NCBI RefSeq assembly: GCF_030005555.1
Contig: NZ_JASCQG010000011.1
Coordinates: 62,001 to 126,000, forward strand
Source: Empedobacter sedimenti
GTDB taxonomy: Bacteria; Bacteroidota; Bacteroidia; Flavobacteriales; Weeksellaceae
DNA length: 64,000 nucleotides
Reading direction: 5' to 3'
Part shown: positions 42,137 through 52,027 of the stretch, in pieces
How the letters are laid out: the number at the start of each line of letters is the position of its first letter
Numbering within the stretch: the first letter of the stretch is position 1
Translations under genes and position numbers: made by a program
Notes under the pieces: model-generated
The model's database searches: none
Told to the model about the DNA's origin: nothing
The model's input: only the letters and a program-made list of their open reading frames with translations

Positions 42137-43596
42137 GAAATTTAGTTGATTTACTATATAAGGTTTCCATCTCTGAGACGGTTGGCGTTACGAAAGTAGA
42201 AGTCAACAATGTTCAATTTGATTCGAGAAAAGTAGAAAAAGATGATGTCTTTGTTGCCGTACATGGTGTAACTGTAGATGGACATCAGTATATAGAAAAA
42301 GCAATTAGTTTAGGTGCTAAAGTAATTGTTTGTGAAATTTTGCCAGAAACTTTAGTTGACGGAATCACATATGTAAAAGTTGAAAATTCAACAATTGCAT
42401 TAGGTGTTTTAGCTTCTAATTTTTATGGAAATCCAACAAAAGATTTAAAACTTGTTGGTGTTACAGGTACAAATGGTAAAACAACGACGACAACTTTGTT
42501 GTACGAATTGTTTACAAAATTAGGCTATGCTTGTGCATTGGTATCAACGATTAGAATTGTGATTGATGGAGAAATAATTCCTTCTACACATACAACACCA
42601 GATATTTTAACGTTGAACAAAATGTTTCGTGAAGCGGTAGATCGTGGATGTGAATATGCTTTTATGGAAGTTTCATCGCACGGGATTCATCAAAATAGAA
42701 TTGCAGGTTTGCATTTCGAAGTTGCTGGATTTACGAATATCACACATGATCATTTAGATTATCACAAAACGTTTGCAAATTATCTTGCTGCAAAAAAGAA
42801 ATTCTTCGACGATTTACCAAAAACGTCTACAGCAATTTCTAATGCAGATGATAAAAACGGAAAAGTGATGCTGCAGAATACAGTTGCAACAAAAAGATTG
42901 TATGCACTAAAAACTGATGCAGATTTTAAAGGTAAAATTATTGAAAACCAATTTGACGGAATGTTGCTAGAATTCAAAGGAAAAGAATTCTGGACTTCTC
43001 TGGTTGGTCAATTCAATGCATATAATTTATTGTTAGTTTTCGGAGTAGCTTCTGTTTTAGGACAAGATGAATTAGAGGTTCTAAAAGCATTAAGTACTTT
43101 AGGAAATGTTGACGGACGTTTTCAGACATTTAAAACGCAAACAGGAATTGTGATTATTGTAGATTATGCACATACACCTGATGCGTTAGATAATGTATTG
43201 AATACGATTGAATCGATTCGTACAAAAAATGAGCAATTAATTACAGTTGTAGGTTGTGGTGGTGATCGCGATAGAACAAAACGTCCAGAAATGGCAGATA
43301 TCGCAAGTGAAAAATCAAACGTCGCTATTTTTACATCAGATAATCCAAGAACCGAAGATGCAGAAGAAATTCTTCGTGAAATGGAAGTAGGTGTAAAACC
43401 ACAATTTTATAATCGTACATTAAAAATCACTGATCGTAAAGAAGCTATTAAAACAGCTCTTAAAATGGCAGAACCAAACGATATTATTTTGATCGCTGGT
43501 AAAGGTCACGAAACGTATCAAGAAATTAACGGAGTAAGAACACATTTTTCTGATGTAGAAGTTGCATCAGAATTAAGTAAACTATTGAGCAAATAG
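42133..43596 (+). CDS. murE: UDP-N-acetylmuramoyl-tripeptide synthetase MurE
   Basis: 487 residues. Mur ligase family: ATP-binding VTGTNGKTTTTTLLYE near 113-128, the central domain with NITHDHLDYHKT, and the C-terminal domain with VVGCGGDRDRTKRPEMADIA and the ligand motif SDNPRTEDAEEI, DNPR being the meso-diaminopimelate-binding signature. This predicts meso-DAP peptidoglycan, not L-lysine. It adds the third residue to UDP-MurNAc-L-Ala-D-Glu in the cytoplasm. It overlaps ftsI by 4 nt; mraY starts 3 nt after its stop. Confidence 0.96.
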   Translation: MRNLVDLLYKVSISETVGVTKVEVNNVQFDSRKVEKDDVFVAVHGVTVDGHQYIEKAISLGAKVIVCEILPETLVDGITYVKVENSTIALGVLASNFYGNPTKDLKLVGVTGTNGKTTTTTLLYELFTKLGYACALVSTIRIVIDGEIIPSTHTTPDILTLNKMFREAVDRGCEYAFMEVSSHGIHQNRIAGLHFEVAGFTNITHDHLDYHKTFANYLAAKKKFFDDLPKTSTAISNADDKNGKVMLQNTVATKRLYALKTDADFKGKIIENQFDGMLLEFKGKEFWTSLVGQFNAYNLLLVFGVASVLGQDELEVLKALSTLGNVDGRFQTFKTQTGIVIIVDYAHTPDALDNVLNTIESIRTKNEQLITVVGCGGDRDRTKRPEMADIASEKSNVAIFTSDNPRTEDAEEILREMEVGVKPQFYNRTLKITDRKEAIKTALKMAEPNDIILIAGKGHETYQEINGVRTHFSDVEVASELSKLLSK

Positions 43597-43599
43597 AGA

Positions 43600-44841
43600 A
43601 TGTTATACTATTTATTTGATTACCTAGAAAGTATCCATTTCCCTGGAGCACGCATGTTTCAGTACACGTCTTTCCGTGCGGGAATGGCAATTTTATTAGC
43701 AATGTTTATCAGTTTGTTTTACGGAAAACGAATCATCAGTTATTTACGTAAAGAACAAATGGGTGAAATTGTTCGAGATTTAGGATTAAAAGGACAAATC
43801 GAAAAAGCGGGAACGCCAACAATGGGTGGTTTAATCATCATTATGGCAACATTAATTCCAACTTTACTTTTTGCTCGATTAGATAATATTTACATCATCA
43901 TTTTATTGGTTTCAATGATTTGGTTAGGTGTAATTGGTTTTTTAGATGATTACATCAAAGTTTTCAGAAAAAACAAAGAAGGTTTACAAGGTAAATTCAA
44001 AGTTTTAGGACAAGTAGGACTTGGAATTGTGGTTGGATTAATGCTTTATTTCAGTCCAACAGTTACTGTAAAGCATCAAGAAAATAGAGTGAAAGTTCCG
44101 ACAGGAACAGAAATGACAGAATATAGTAGACAAATAAAATTTGGTCCAGAAGAAAAATCGTTAGAGACAACAATGCCTTTCGTGAAAGGAAATGAGTTTA
44201 ACTATTCTGATATTTTATTTTGGATGGATGTGCAAGATCGACCAACATGGGCAGTTGCAGCAATTTTTATTTTCGCTGTAATTTTTATCATTACAGCAGT
44301 TTCGAATGGCGCAAATTTAACAGATGGTATCGATGGTTTAGCAGCAGGTAGTTCTGCAGTGATTATGGCAGCGATAGCGATGTTTGTTTTCGTTTCAGGA
44401 AACTTAATGTTCGCAGATTATTTGAACATCATGTTTATTCCGCGATCAGAAGAAGTTTTGATTTTCTGTGGCGCATTTTTGGGAGGTTTGATAGGGTTTA
44501 TTTGGTACAATACCTATCCAGCCCAAGTATTCATGGGAGATACAGGAAGTTTAACAATAGGAGGAGTTATTGCTGTTTTAGCAATTATCGTCCGTAAAGA
44601 ATTATTACTACCAATTTTGTGCGGTATATTTTTCGCAGAAAGTTTATCAGTAATGTTGCAAGTGTCTTATTTTAAGTACACGAAAAAGAAATTTGGTGAA
44701 GGTCGTAGAATCTTTTTGATGTCTCCTTTACATCACCATTTTCAGAAGTTAGGTTATCACGAAAGTAAAATCGTGGTACGTGCAATTATCATCGGAATCA
44801 TTTTAGCGGTAATTAGTATTATTACCTTAAAGATTAGATAA
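43600..44841 (+). CDS. mraY: Phospho-N-acetylmuramoyl-pentapeptide-transferase MraY
   Basis: 413 residues, polytopic. Motifs: [13 protein letters not shown] (substrate/undecaprenyl side), [13 protein letters not shown] (catalytic DDY near 111-114), [37 protein letters not shown] and the His loop [12 protein letters not shown] near 378-388. Compared with E. coli (360 residues) it has an insertion of about 55 residues around 155-205 (from [11 protein letters not shown] to [10 protein letters not shown]), a feature of Bacteroidota MraY. It makes lipid I on the inner leaflet. ATG 44844 of murD follows by 2 nt. Confidence 0.96.
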   Translation: MLYYLFDYLESIHFPGARMFQYTSFRAGMAILLAMFISLFYGKRIISYLRKEQMGEIVRDLGLKGQIEKAGTPTMGGLIIIMATLIPTLLFARLDNIYIIILLVSMIWLGVIGFLDDYIKVFRKNKEGLQGKFKVLGQVGLGIVVGLMLYFSPTVTVKHQENRVKVPTGTEMTEYSRQIKFGPEEKSLETTMPFVKGNEFNYSDILFWMDVQDRPTWAVAAIFIFAVIFIITAVSNGANLTDGIDGLAAGSSAVIMAAIAMFVFVSGNLMFADYLNIMFIPRSEEVLIFCGAFLGGLIGFIWYNTYPAQVFMGDTGSLTIGGVIAVLAIIVRKELLLPILCGIFFAESLSVMLQVSYFKYTKKKFGEGRRIFLMSPLHHHFQKLGYHESKIVVRAIIIGIILAVISIITLKIR

Positions 44842-44843
44842 AA

Positions 44844-46178
44844 ATGAAAAGATTAGTCGTTTTAGGAGGAGGAGAAAGTGGCGTAGGAACAGCTATTCTT
44901 GCGAAGAAAGAAAACTTTAATGTTTTTCTTTCGGACATGGGACAAATAAAAGACAAGTATAAACAACTTTTGGAGGAGCACGGAATTGCTTATGAAGAAG
45001 GTCAGCATACAGAAGATTTGATTCTGAATGCCGATGAAGTAATGAAAAGTCCAGGTATTCCAAAAAAAGCAGCGCTAATTCAGAAATTAGAAGCGAAAGG
45101 TGTTTCAATCATTTCTGAAATTGAATTTGCGTCTCGTTACACAGATGCAAAAATTATTGCGATTACAGGATCTAATGGAAAAACAACTACAACAAGTTTG
45201 ATGTTCCATATCCTAAAGCAAGCTGGATTAAATGTAGGATTAGGTGGTAACATCGGAAAAAGTTTTGCAAAATCTGTCGCAGAGGACAACTTCGATTATT
45301 ATGTATTAGAAGTAAGTAGTTTTCAGTTAGATGATATCAAAACAGATTTCAAACCGTATGTTGCAATTTTGCTAAACATTACACCAGATCATTTAGACCA
45401 ATACGAATATCAGTTTGATTTGTATGCGAAGTCTAAATTCAGAATTACTGAAAACCAAGATGAAAACGATTATTTTATCTACAATCTTGATGATCCAAAA
45501 ACAATGGAGATGATTGATCAGATTGATATTCGCGCTCATCGCAAACCGTTCACAATGATGGATGCAACAAATGAAGCATACGCAAACAATGAATTGTTCC
45601 GTGTGAACGATTCGAATGGTGATTTTACAATGTTAGTGAATGATTTAGGATTAATTGGTAAACACAATGTTTCTAATTCATTGGCTGCGGCTGTAGCTGC
45701 AAAAATTATTAATATTAACAACGAGGAACTAAAAAAGAGTTTGTCAGATTTCAAATCTGTTGAACATCGTTTAGAGCCTGTTTTAACAATTGGAGGAATT
45801 GATTTTATCAACGATTCTAAAGCAACAAATGTGAATGCAACGTATTTTGCTTTAGAAAGTATGACAAAACCAGTGGTTTGGATTGTTGGAGGAACTGATA
45901 AAGGAAACGATTATAACGAAGTTTTGCCTTTCGTAAAAAAGAAAGTGAAAGCAATAGTTTGTTTGGGTGTTGATAACGCAAAAATTGTTGATTTTTTCAG
46001 TCCATACATCGATACAATTGTTGAAACTAATAATATGAAAGATTGTGTAGAGCAATCTTATAAATTAGCAACAAAAGGAGAAACAGTTCTTCTATCACCT
46101 GCTTGCGCAAGTTTCGATTTGTTCAAAGGTTACGAAGATCGTGGAGATCAATTTAAAGAAAACGTACGCAAATTATAA
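44844..46178 (+). CDS. murD: UDP-N-acetylmuramoylalanine-D-glutamate ligase MurD
   Basis: 444 residues. N-terminal Rossmann-like start RLVVLGGGESGVGTAILAKK, ATP loop AITGSNGKTTTTSLMFH near 109-125, central ITPDHLDQYEYQF, and C-terminal INDSKATNVNATYFAL, WIVGGTDKGNDY and LLSPACASFDLFKGYEDRGDQF. It adds D-glutamate to UDP-MurNAc-L-Ala. The order mraY-murD-ftsW-murG matches the standard dcw plan. Confidence 0.96.
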   Translation: MKRLVVLGGGESGVGTAILAKKENFNVFLSDMGQIKDKYKQLLEEHGIAYEEGQHTEDLILNADEVMKSPGIPKKAALIQKLEAKGVSIISEIEFASRYTDAKIIAITGSNGKTTTTSLMFHILKQAGLNVGLGGNIGKSFAKSVAEDNFDYYVLEVSSFQLDDIKTDFKPYVAILLNITPDHLDQYEYQFDLYAKSKFRITENQDENDYFIYNLDDPKTMEMIDQIDIRAHRKPFTMMDATNEAYANNELFRVNDSNGDFTMLVNDLGLIGKHNVSNSLAAAVAAKIININNEELKKSLSDFKSVEHRLEPVLTIGGIDFINDSKATNVNATYFALESMTKPVVWIVGGTDKGNDYNEVLPFVKKKVKAIVCLGVDNAKIVDFFSPYIDTIVETNNMKDCVEQSYKLATKGETVLLSPACASFDLFKGYEDRGDQFKENVRKL

Positions 46179-46193
46179 TAACACAACCAACCA

Positions 46194-47393
46194 ATGTCTA
46201 ACATCGTACAAAAATATTTTAAAGGCGATAAACCGCTTTGGGCTTTCATTTTATTGTTAGCACTATTTTCGTTTTTACCTGTTTATTCAGCAAGTTCAAA
46301 CTTGGTGTATACGGTAGGATCGGGTACTATTTTTGGGCATTTAGGTAAACATGCAGTTATTTTACTAATTGGTTTATTAATTATTTACGGACTACAGCGT
46401 ATAGATTATAGATGGTTTGGATTGTTTGCTTTGACGGCTGTTGTTATACTTTCAGGAGTTTTAGCAATTACCCTCGTACAAGGACAAACAATTGGTGGTG
46501 CAAATGCTGCACGTTGGTTAACGATCCCGGGAACTGGTATTGGTATTCAACCATCGATGATTGCATCTCAAGCATTATTAGTTTATATAGCTCGTTATTT
46601 AACAAAGAATAGAGACAAAGAATATACTTGGAAAAATACAGCACTTCCGTTGTTTTTGCCAATAATTGTAATTGTAGGGTTAATCTTTCCTTCTAATGGT
46701 TCAACAGCGTTGATGTTAGCAGGAATGTGTGGAATACTGTTAATTATTGGAGGTTTTCCATTCAAGTATTTATTTACAATTGCTGCTGTAGGATTAGTTC
46801 TTGGCGGTGGATTTGTATGGATGGCTTTATCTCGACCAGATTTAGTAACAAACTCTCGTGTGCATACATGGATGTCACGTATTGAGAAATTTAATGATGA
46901 TTCTGGATTAGAAAGTTATCAAGTATTACACGCAAAAGCTGCAATTGCAAGAGGATTGAATGAAATGGCAGGACCAGGAAAAAGTGTTTTTAAACAAACT
47001 TTACCTCAGTCATCATCCGATTTTATTTTCGCAATTATTGTAGAAGAGTATGGTGCAATTGGCGCTATTTTATTGCTAGCGACCTTCTTATTAATATTAA
47101 TTAGAATTTGTATCATCGCATCTAAAATTCATACTGTTTTTGGTACGTTACTTGTGTTTGCAGTTGGCTTACCGATTATTATACAAGCCATGGTAAATAT
47201 GGCGGTAGCGGTTAATTTAATTCCAGTAACGGGACAACCATTACCAATGATTAGTTACGGAGGAACATCCATTTGGATGACATGTATTTCGTTCGGAATT
47301 ATTTTGAGTGTGAGTACTCAAATTAAATCGAAAGAAGAATTAGAACAAGATAGAAAAGTATTAAGTGAAGAATACATCGAAGACATCGCCTAA
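46194..47393 (+). CDS. ftsW: Lipid II polymerase/cell division protein FtsW
   Basis: 399 residues with about ten hydrophobic segments (SEDS family). Signatures: ANAARWLTIPGTGIGIQPSM (SEDS conserved R/P region), the large periplasmic loop with SYQVLHAKAAIARG, and the C-terminal LIPVTGQPLPMISYGGTSIW, containing the PMxSYGGxS motif. FtsW is the septal glycan polymerase acting with FtsI. The C-terminal cytoplasmic tail is acidic (QDRKVLSEEYIEDIA). Its 3' end overlaps murG by 29 nt. Confidence 0.95.
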   Translation: MSNIVQKYFKGDKPLWAFILLLALFSFLPVYSASSNLVYTVGSGTIFGHLGKHAVILLIGLLIIYGLQRIDYRWFGLFALTAVVILSGVLAITLVQGQTIGGANAARWLTIPGTGIGIQPSMIASQALLVYIARYLTKNRDKEYTWKNTALPLFLPIIVIVGLIFPSNGSTALMLAGMCGILLIIGGFPFKYLFTIAAVGLVLGGGFVWMALSRPDLVTNSRVHTWMSRIEKFNDDSGLESYQVLHAKAAIARGLNEMAGPGKSVFKQTLPQSSSDFIFAIIVEEYGAIGAILLLATFLLILIRICIIASKIHTVFGTLLVFAVGLPIIIQAMVNMAVAVNLIPVTGQPLPMISYGGTSIWMTCISFGIILSVSTQIKSKEELEQDRKVLSEEYIEDIA

Positions 47394-48471
47394 AGTTTTA
47401 ATAAGCGGCGGAGGAACAGGTGGACATATTTATCCAGCCATTGCAATAGCAGACGAAATTAAAAGACGTTTGCCAGATGCGCAAATTTTGTTCGTAGGAG
47501 CAGAAGGAAGAATGGAAATGGAAAAAGTGCCAAAAGTTGGGTATGACATAAAAGGTTTACCAATTTCTGGATTTGATAGAAGTAACATGAAAGCGAATTT
47601 AAAGTTCCCTTTCAAATTGATAAAAAGTTTAAGTCTTGCAAAAAAAATCTACAAAGATTTTCAGCCAGATTTAGCTGTTGGTACAGGAGGTTATGCAAGT
47701 GGACCAATGTTGTGGGTAGCAGGAAGTAGAAATGTTCCGATTTTATTACAAGAACAAAATTCGTTTCCAGGAGTTACCAATAAAATTTTGAAAAATAAAG
47801 CCAGTGCAATTTGTACAGCTTACGAAGGAATTTCACAGTTCCCACAAGAAAAAGTGCATTACACAGGGAATCCTATTCGTGCTGAGATTTTTCAAAATTT
47901 ACCATCAAAAGCAGAAGCAATTTCAGCTTTTGGATTAGATCCAGAAAAACCAACAATTTTATCAGTTGGTGGCTCACAAGGATCAAGAGCAATGAATAAC
48001 GCTTGGTTAGAAAACCTTGACGAATTTGTTGCAAGTGGTGTTCAGTTGATTTGGCAAACAGGAAAGTTAGATTATCAAAAAATCAAAAATTTGGTTGGCG
48101 ATAAATATCCAACAATTCATGTTACCGAATTTATTTATAACATGAAAGACGCATATGCAGCTTCGGATATGATTGTTTCTCGCGCAGGAGCAATGGCGAT
48201 TTCGGAATTGTGTATTGTTGGAAAAGCAACAATTTTGCTTCCATTGCCAACAGCGGCAGAAGATCATCAAACTAAAAATGCACAAGCATTGGTTGAGAAA
48301 GATGCAGCGATTATGGTTAAAGATGCAGATGCAAAACAAATTTTAGTCAAAGAAGTAATTGCTTTGGCGAACAATGAAGAATTAAAAAATAAATTATCTC
48401 AAAACATTAAGCAATTAGGGAAACCGAACGCAACAAAAGAGATTGTAGATATATTATTGAATTTATTATAA
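47365..48471 (+). CDS. murG: UDP-N-acetylglucosamine--N-acetylmuramyl transferase MurG
   Basis: 368 residues from a GTG start at 47365 that lies within ftsW; no later acceptable start precedes the conserved PKVLISGGGTGGHIYPAIAI. GT28-fold: N-terminal GGGTGGH loop, VGTGGYASGPMLW, the EQNSFPG segment, and in the C-terminal half VGGSQGSRAMN, SRAGAMAISELCIVGK and LPTAAEDHQTKNAQAL. It adds GlcNAc to lipid I to make lipid II. The final A of its stop codon is the first base of the murC ATG, so the genes are coupled. Confidence 0.96.
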   Translation: MKNTSKTSPKVLISGGGTGGHIYPAIAIADEIKRRLPDAQILFVGAEGRMEMEKVPKVGYDIKGLPISGFDRSNMKANLKFPFKLIKSLSLAKKIYKDFQPDLAVGTGGYASGPMLWVAGSRNVPILLQEQNSFPGVTNKILKNKASAICTAYEGISQFPQEKVHYTGNPIRAEIFQNLPSKAEAISAFGLDPEKPTILSVGGSQGSRAMNNAWLENLDEFVASGVQLIWQTGKLDYQKIKNLVGDKYPTIHVTEFIYNMKDAYAASDMIVSRAGAMAISELCIVGKATILLPLPTAAEDHQTKNAQALVEKDAAIMVKDADAKQILVKEVIALANNEELKNKLSQNIKQLGKPNATKEIVDILLNLL

Positions 48472-49811
48472 TGAATATTTTAGATAAAACATATTATTAT
48501 TTCATCGGTGCAGGAGGAATCGGAATGAGTGCTTTGGAACGTTTCTTCAAGTCAATCGGAAAAGAAGTTGCTGGTTATGACAAAACACAAACCGAGCTAA
48601 CAACTGAATTGATTGCTGAAGGAATTGATATTCATTTCGAAGATAACATCGAGTTAATTCCAGCAGGGATTAATCCAGAAAATACGTTGGTAATTTATAC
48701 GCCAGCGGTACCAAAAGATCATTCAGAACTAAATTATTTTTTAGTGAATGATTTTAAAGTCATGAAGCGTTCAGAAGTGTTAGGTGAAATTACCAAACAT
48801 ACATATAATATTGGTGTTGCGGGAACGCACGGAAAAACAACGACTTCGTCTATTTTAGGACATATCCTAAAAGTTGCGAATGTAGAATGTACAGCTTTTT
48901 TAGGTGGTATTGCGGAGAATTACGATTCTAATATCATCTTAAATGGTTCTAAATATACAGTTGCAGAAGCCGATGAGTTTGATCGTTCTTTCTTACGCCT
49001 TTCTCCAAAATTAGCAATTATTACGAGTGATGATGCAGATCATTTGGATATTTATGGAGAACGTGATGAAGTGAAAAAATCGTTTCAAGAGTTTGCAGCA
49101 ATTGTAGAAGAAAAATTATTTGTTCACAAAGGTTTGCCTTTTGATAATGCATTTACATATGGAGTAGATTTAGACGCAGATTACGATGCTCATAATGTAA
49201 GAATTATTGACGGACATTACGTGTTTGATGTAAAAACGCCAAATGGATCGTTGAAAGATGTCGGAATTTTATTACCTGGACATCATAATATGGAAAATGC
49301 CGTTGCAGCTTTGGCTGTAGCAGATTATATGGGTGTTCCGCATAATAAGATTAAAGAAGCTTTATCTAGTTTTATTGGTGTAAAAAGACGTTTTAATCGT
49401 TTTGAAGCAAATGGAAAAATTTACATTGACGATTATGCACATCACCCAACAGAATTGAATGCAGCAATTCGTTCAGTTCGTGAACTTTACCCGGGTAAAA
49501 AAGTGTTAGGAGTATTTCAACCTCACTTATTTACACGTACAAGAGATTTCGCAGAAGAATTTGGACAAAGTTTATCGCAGTTAGATAGTTTGATTTTATT
49601 AGACATTTATCCTGCCAGAGAGTTACCAATCGAAGGAATTACCTCAAATTGGTTGCTAGAAAAGGTAAATTTAAATGAAAAAATGGTATCTTCATTAGAA
49701 GATAGTTTGGCAAACATCAAAAAACAAGATTTTGATGTGTTATTGACTGTTGGTGCAGGCAATATTGATACAATTGTTAAACCATTAAAAGAATGGTTAA
49801 GTGAAGCGTAA
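48471..49811 (+). CDS. murC: UDP-N-acetylmuramate--L-alanine ligase MurC
   Basis: 446 residues. N-terminal FIGAGGIGMSALERFF Rossmann start, ATP loop GVAGTHGKTTTSSILGHIL near 115-133, central DADHLDIYGERDEV, and the C-terminal domain with DDYAHHPTELNAAIRS (YAHHPTE signature) and FQPHLFTRTRDF. It adds L-alanine to UDP-MurNAc, the first peptide step. Unlike many dcw clusters there is no murB or ddl between murC and ftsQ; they must lie elsewhere. It overlaps ftsQ by 11 nt. Confidence 0.96.
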   Translation: MNILDKTYYYFIGAGGIGMSALERFFKSIGKEVAGYDKTQTELTTELIAEGIDIHFEDNIELIPAGINPENTLVIYTPAVPKDHSELNYFLVNDFKVMKRSEVLGEITKHTYNIGVAGTHGKTTTSSILGHILKVANVECTAFLGGIAENYDSNIILNGSKYTVAEADEFDRSFLRLSPKLAIITSDDADHLDIYGERDEVKKSFQEFAAIVEEKLFVHKGLPFDNAFTYGVDLDADYDAHNVRIIDGHYVFDVKTPNGSLKDVGILLPGHHNMENAVAALAVADYMGVPHNKIKEALSSFIGVKRRFNRFEANGKIYIDDYAHHPTELNAAIRSVRELYPGKKVLGVFQPHLFTRTRDFAEEFGQSLSQLDSLILLDIYPARELPIEGITSNWLLEKVNLNEKMVSSLEDSLANIKKQDFDVLLTVGAGNIDTIVKPLKEWLSEA

Positions 49812-50544
49812 ATTGAAAATCATAAAAGTGATTTTTGGAGTTGCGTTGCTAATCGGACTGATTAGTTTTACGACAATTCATAATGCTTCGCGTACAGTGA
49901 AAAAATTGGATGTGGCTTTTGTTCAGCCTGTTGACAATTATTTTATCAACGAAGAATCAATTAGAGATTTGATTAATCGTGATGATAAAGATATTTTGAA
50001 ACAAAAGTTGAGAGAAGTTGATGTCAAAAAAGTAGAAGAAAAAGTAAGAAAAAGTCCATTTGTTGATTCGGTACAAGTAAGTAAAGATATCAACGGACAC
50101 TTACGACTTGACATAAAAGCGAATAAGGCAGTTGCCCGAATTAGTGCACCGAAAAATGAATTTTATTTGACAGAAAAAGGAGAAAAAATGCCTCTTTCAA
50201 AATTAAGTTCGGCAAATGTAATATTAGTTTCGGGTGATGTAAAGCCTAATGAATATGAGGATTTGAGTAAATTTGTTCAGGCTTTAGAAGCGGATGATTT
50301 ATTGAAAAATCATATTATTGCAGTTCAGAAAGTGGGACAACGTTCATATAATTTAATTGTAAACACAGGAAATTATTATATCGAATTAGGAACACTCAAT
50401 AATTTTGAACAAAAAATACATAATCTGAAGTTATTTTATAATCAGTACATTGATTTTATTGGAACAGAGGATTATGAAAAATTAAGCTTAAAATTTGTGA
50501 ATCAAGTTGTAGCAACCAAACGTATAAAAAATGGAAAACAATAG
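49801..50544 (+). CDS. ftsQ: Cell division protein FtsQ (DivIB-like)
   Basis: 247 residues from a GTG start overlapping murC by 11 nt. A single N-terminal transmembrane helix (about 7-25, IKVIFGVALLIGLISFTTI) and a periplasmic part with a POTRA-like segment (FINEESIRDLINR, then VRKSPFVDSVQVSKDINGHL, about 45-105) and a beta domain to about 235. The protein is short and weakly conserved, as usual for Bacteroidota FtsQ; position before ftsA and topology are the main evidence. It forms the FtsQLB complex with FtsL. Confidence 0.88.
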   Translation: MKRKLKIIKVIFGVALLIGLISFTTIHNASRTVKKLDVAFVQPVDNYFINEESIRDLINRDDKDILKQKLREVDVKKVEEKVRKSPFVDSVQVSKDINGHLRLDIKANKAVARISAPKNEFYLTEKGEKMPLSKLSSANVILVSGDVKPNEYEDLSKFVQALEADDLLKNHIIAVQKVGQRSYNLIVNTGNYYIELGTLNNFEQKIHNLKLFYNQYIDFIGTEDYEKLSLKFVNQVVATKRIKNGKQ

Positions 50545-51979
50545 TAACATTGCAGTTGGTCTAGACATAGGGACTACTAAGATTGTAGCGCTTGTCGGCC
50601 GAAAGAATGAAAATGGTAAAATCGAAATCCTTGGACATGGACAAGCGAAAAGCTTGGGTGTGCACAGAGGAGTTGTAAATAATATTACACAAACAATTAA
50701 TTCGATAAAAGAAGCAATCGATAAAGCAGAACGCGCGTCAGGAGTTAAAATTACTGATGTAACTGTAGGTATTGCAGGTCAACACATTCGCAGTTTACAA
50801 CATAGTGATTACATTACACGTACAAATTCGGAAGATGTAATTGATGATAATGATCTAAAATTGTTAACAAACCAGGTATATAAGTTGGTTATGTTACCAG
50901 GAGAAGAGATTATCCATGTTCTTCCACAAGATTTTAAAGTAGATAACGAAGGAGAAATTCGCGAGCCAATTGGTATGTACGGAAGCCGTTTAGAGGCTAA
51001 CTTCCATGTTGTTGTTGGACAAGTTTCTTCTATCCGAAATATTGCACGTTGTGTTAAAGCTGCAGGTTTACGTTTGGCCAGCATTACTTTAGAACCAATT
51101 GCATCATCAAGTGCAGCGCTTAGCGAAGAAGAAAAAGAAGCTGGAGTTGCATTAATTGATATAGGTGGTGGTACAACAGATATTGCAATTTTTAAAGATA
51201 ATATTATACGTCATACATCTGTAATTCCTTTCGGAGGAAATGTCATTACGGATGATATCAAAGTTGGATGTTCAATTATTGGTAAACAAGCAGAAGCATT
51301 AAAAGAAAAATTTGGTTCAGCTTGGCCAGGAGAAAATAAAGAATCAGAAATTGTTTCTATTCCAGGATTAAAAGGTCGCGAAGCAAAAGAGATTTCTCTA
51401 AAAAGATTATCTCAAATTATTCACGCACGTGTACAGGAAATCCTTGAACAAGTTTATTTAGAATTAAAAAATTACGGTTGCGAAGATCAGAATAAGAAAT
51501 TGATAGCCGGAATTGTATTAACTGGTGGTGGATCTAAACTGAAACATATTCGTCAATTAACAGAATATGTAACAGGAATGGATGTACGCATCGGATATTC
51601 TAACGAACACATTGTAGGTGCAAAAGCAGAAGAAATTTCTGGTCCAGAATATGCAACATCAGTTGGATTATTAATGAAAGGTCTTGAGGAATTGGAAGCG
51701 AATTATCATCGCGAAATTTTCGAGAAACCAGTTATTACAAATTTAAATAATCAATCTGATATTGAAATAGGAATTCGTCCAATTCAAACAAAAGTTGTAA
51801 CAGAAGAAGTAATTGAAGAAGAAAAACCAATAGAAAGACCTAAAAGAGAAGAAATTGTTGATGAATTTTTAGGTGAAGAAATTGGAGATAAAAAAGAAGG
51901 TAAAACTAAACCAGAGAAGAAAAACTTCTTTTCAAAATGGACAGATAAGTTCATTCAAATGATCAACGAAACAGAATAA
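50531..51979 (+). CDS. ftsA: Cell division protein FtsA
   Basis: 482 residues. Actin-like ATPase signatures: phosphate 1 VGLDIGTTKIVALVG near 8-22, phosphate 2 ALIDIGGGTTDIAIFKD near 205-221, adenosine motif GIVLTGGGSKLKHI near 328-341. After the core (about 395) comes a long charged, Glu/Lys-rich linker and a C-terminal amphipathic helix, KWTDKFIQMINE, the membrane-targeting sequence that tethers FtsZ. The total length exceeds E. coli FtsA (420) because of this linker. It overlaps ftsQ by 14 nt. Confidence 0.95.
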   Translation: MENNSNIAVGLDIGTTKIVALVGRKNENGKIEILGHGQAKSLGVHRGVVNNITQTINSIKEAIDKAERASGVKITDVTVGIAGQHIRSLQHSDYITRTNSEDVIDDNDLKLLTNQVYKLVMLPGEEIIHVLPQDFKVDNEGEIREPIGMYGSRLEANFHVVVGQVSSIRNIARCVKAAGLRLASITLEPIASSSAALSEEEKEAGVALIDIGGGTTDIAIFKDNIIRHTSVIPFGGNVITDDIKVGCSIIGKQAEALKEKFGSAWPGENKESEIVSIPGLKGREAKEISLKRLSQIIHARVQEILEQVYLELKNYGCEDQNKKLIAGIVLTGGGSKLKHIRQLTEYVTGMDVRIGYSNEHIVGAKAEEISGPEYATSVGLLMKGLEELEANYHREIFEKPVITNLNNQSDIEIGIRPIQTKVVTEEVIEEEKPIERPKREEIVDEFLGEEIGDKKEGKTKPEKKNFFSKWTDKFIQMINETE

Positions 51980-52027
51980 TAAGAATAGAAAATAGAATAA
52001 ATTACGAACCAATTTAATAAGAAGAAT

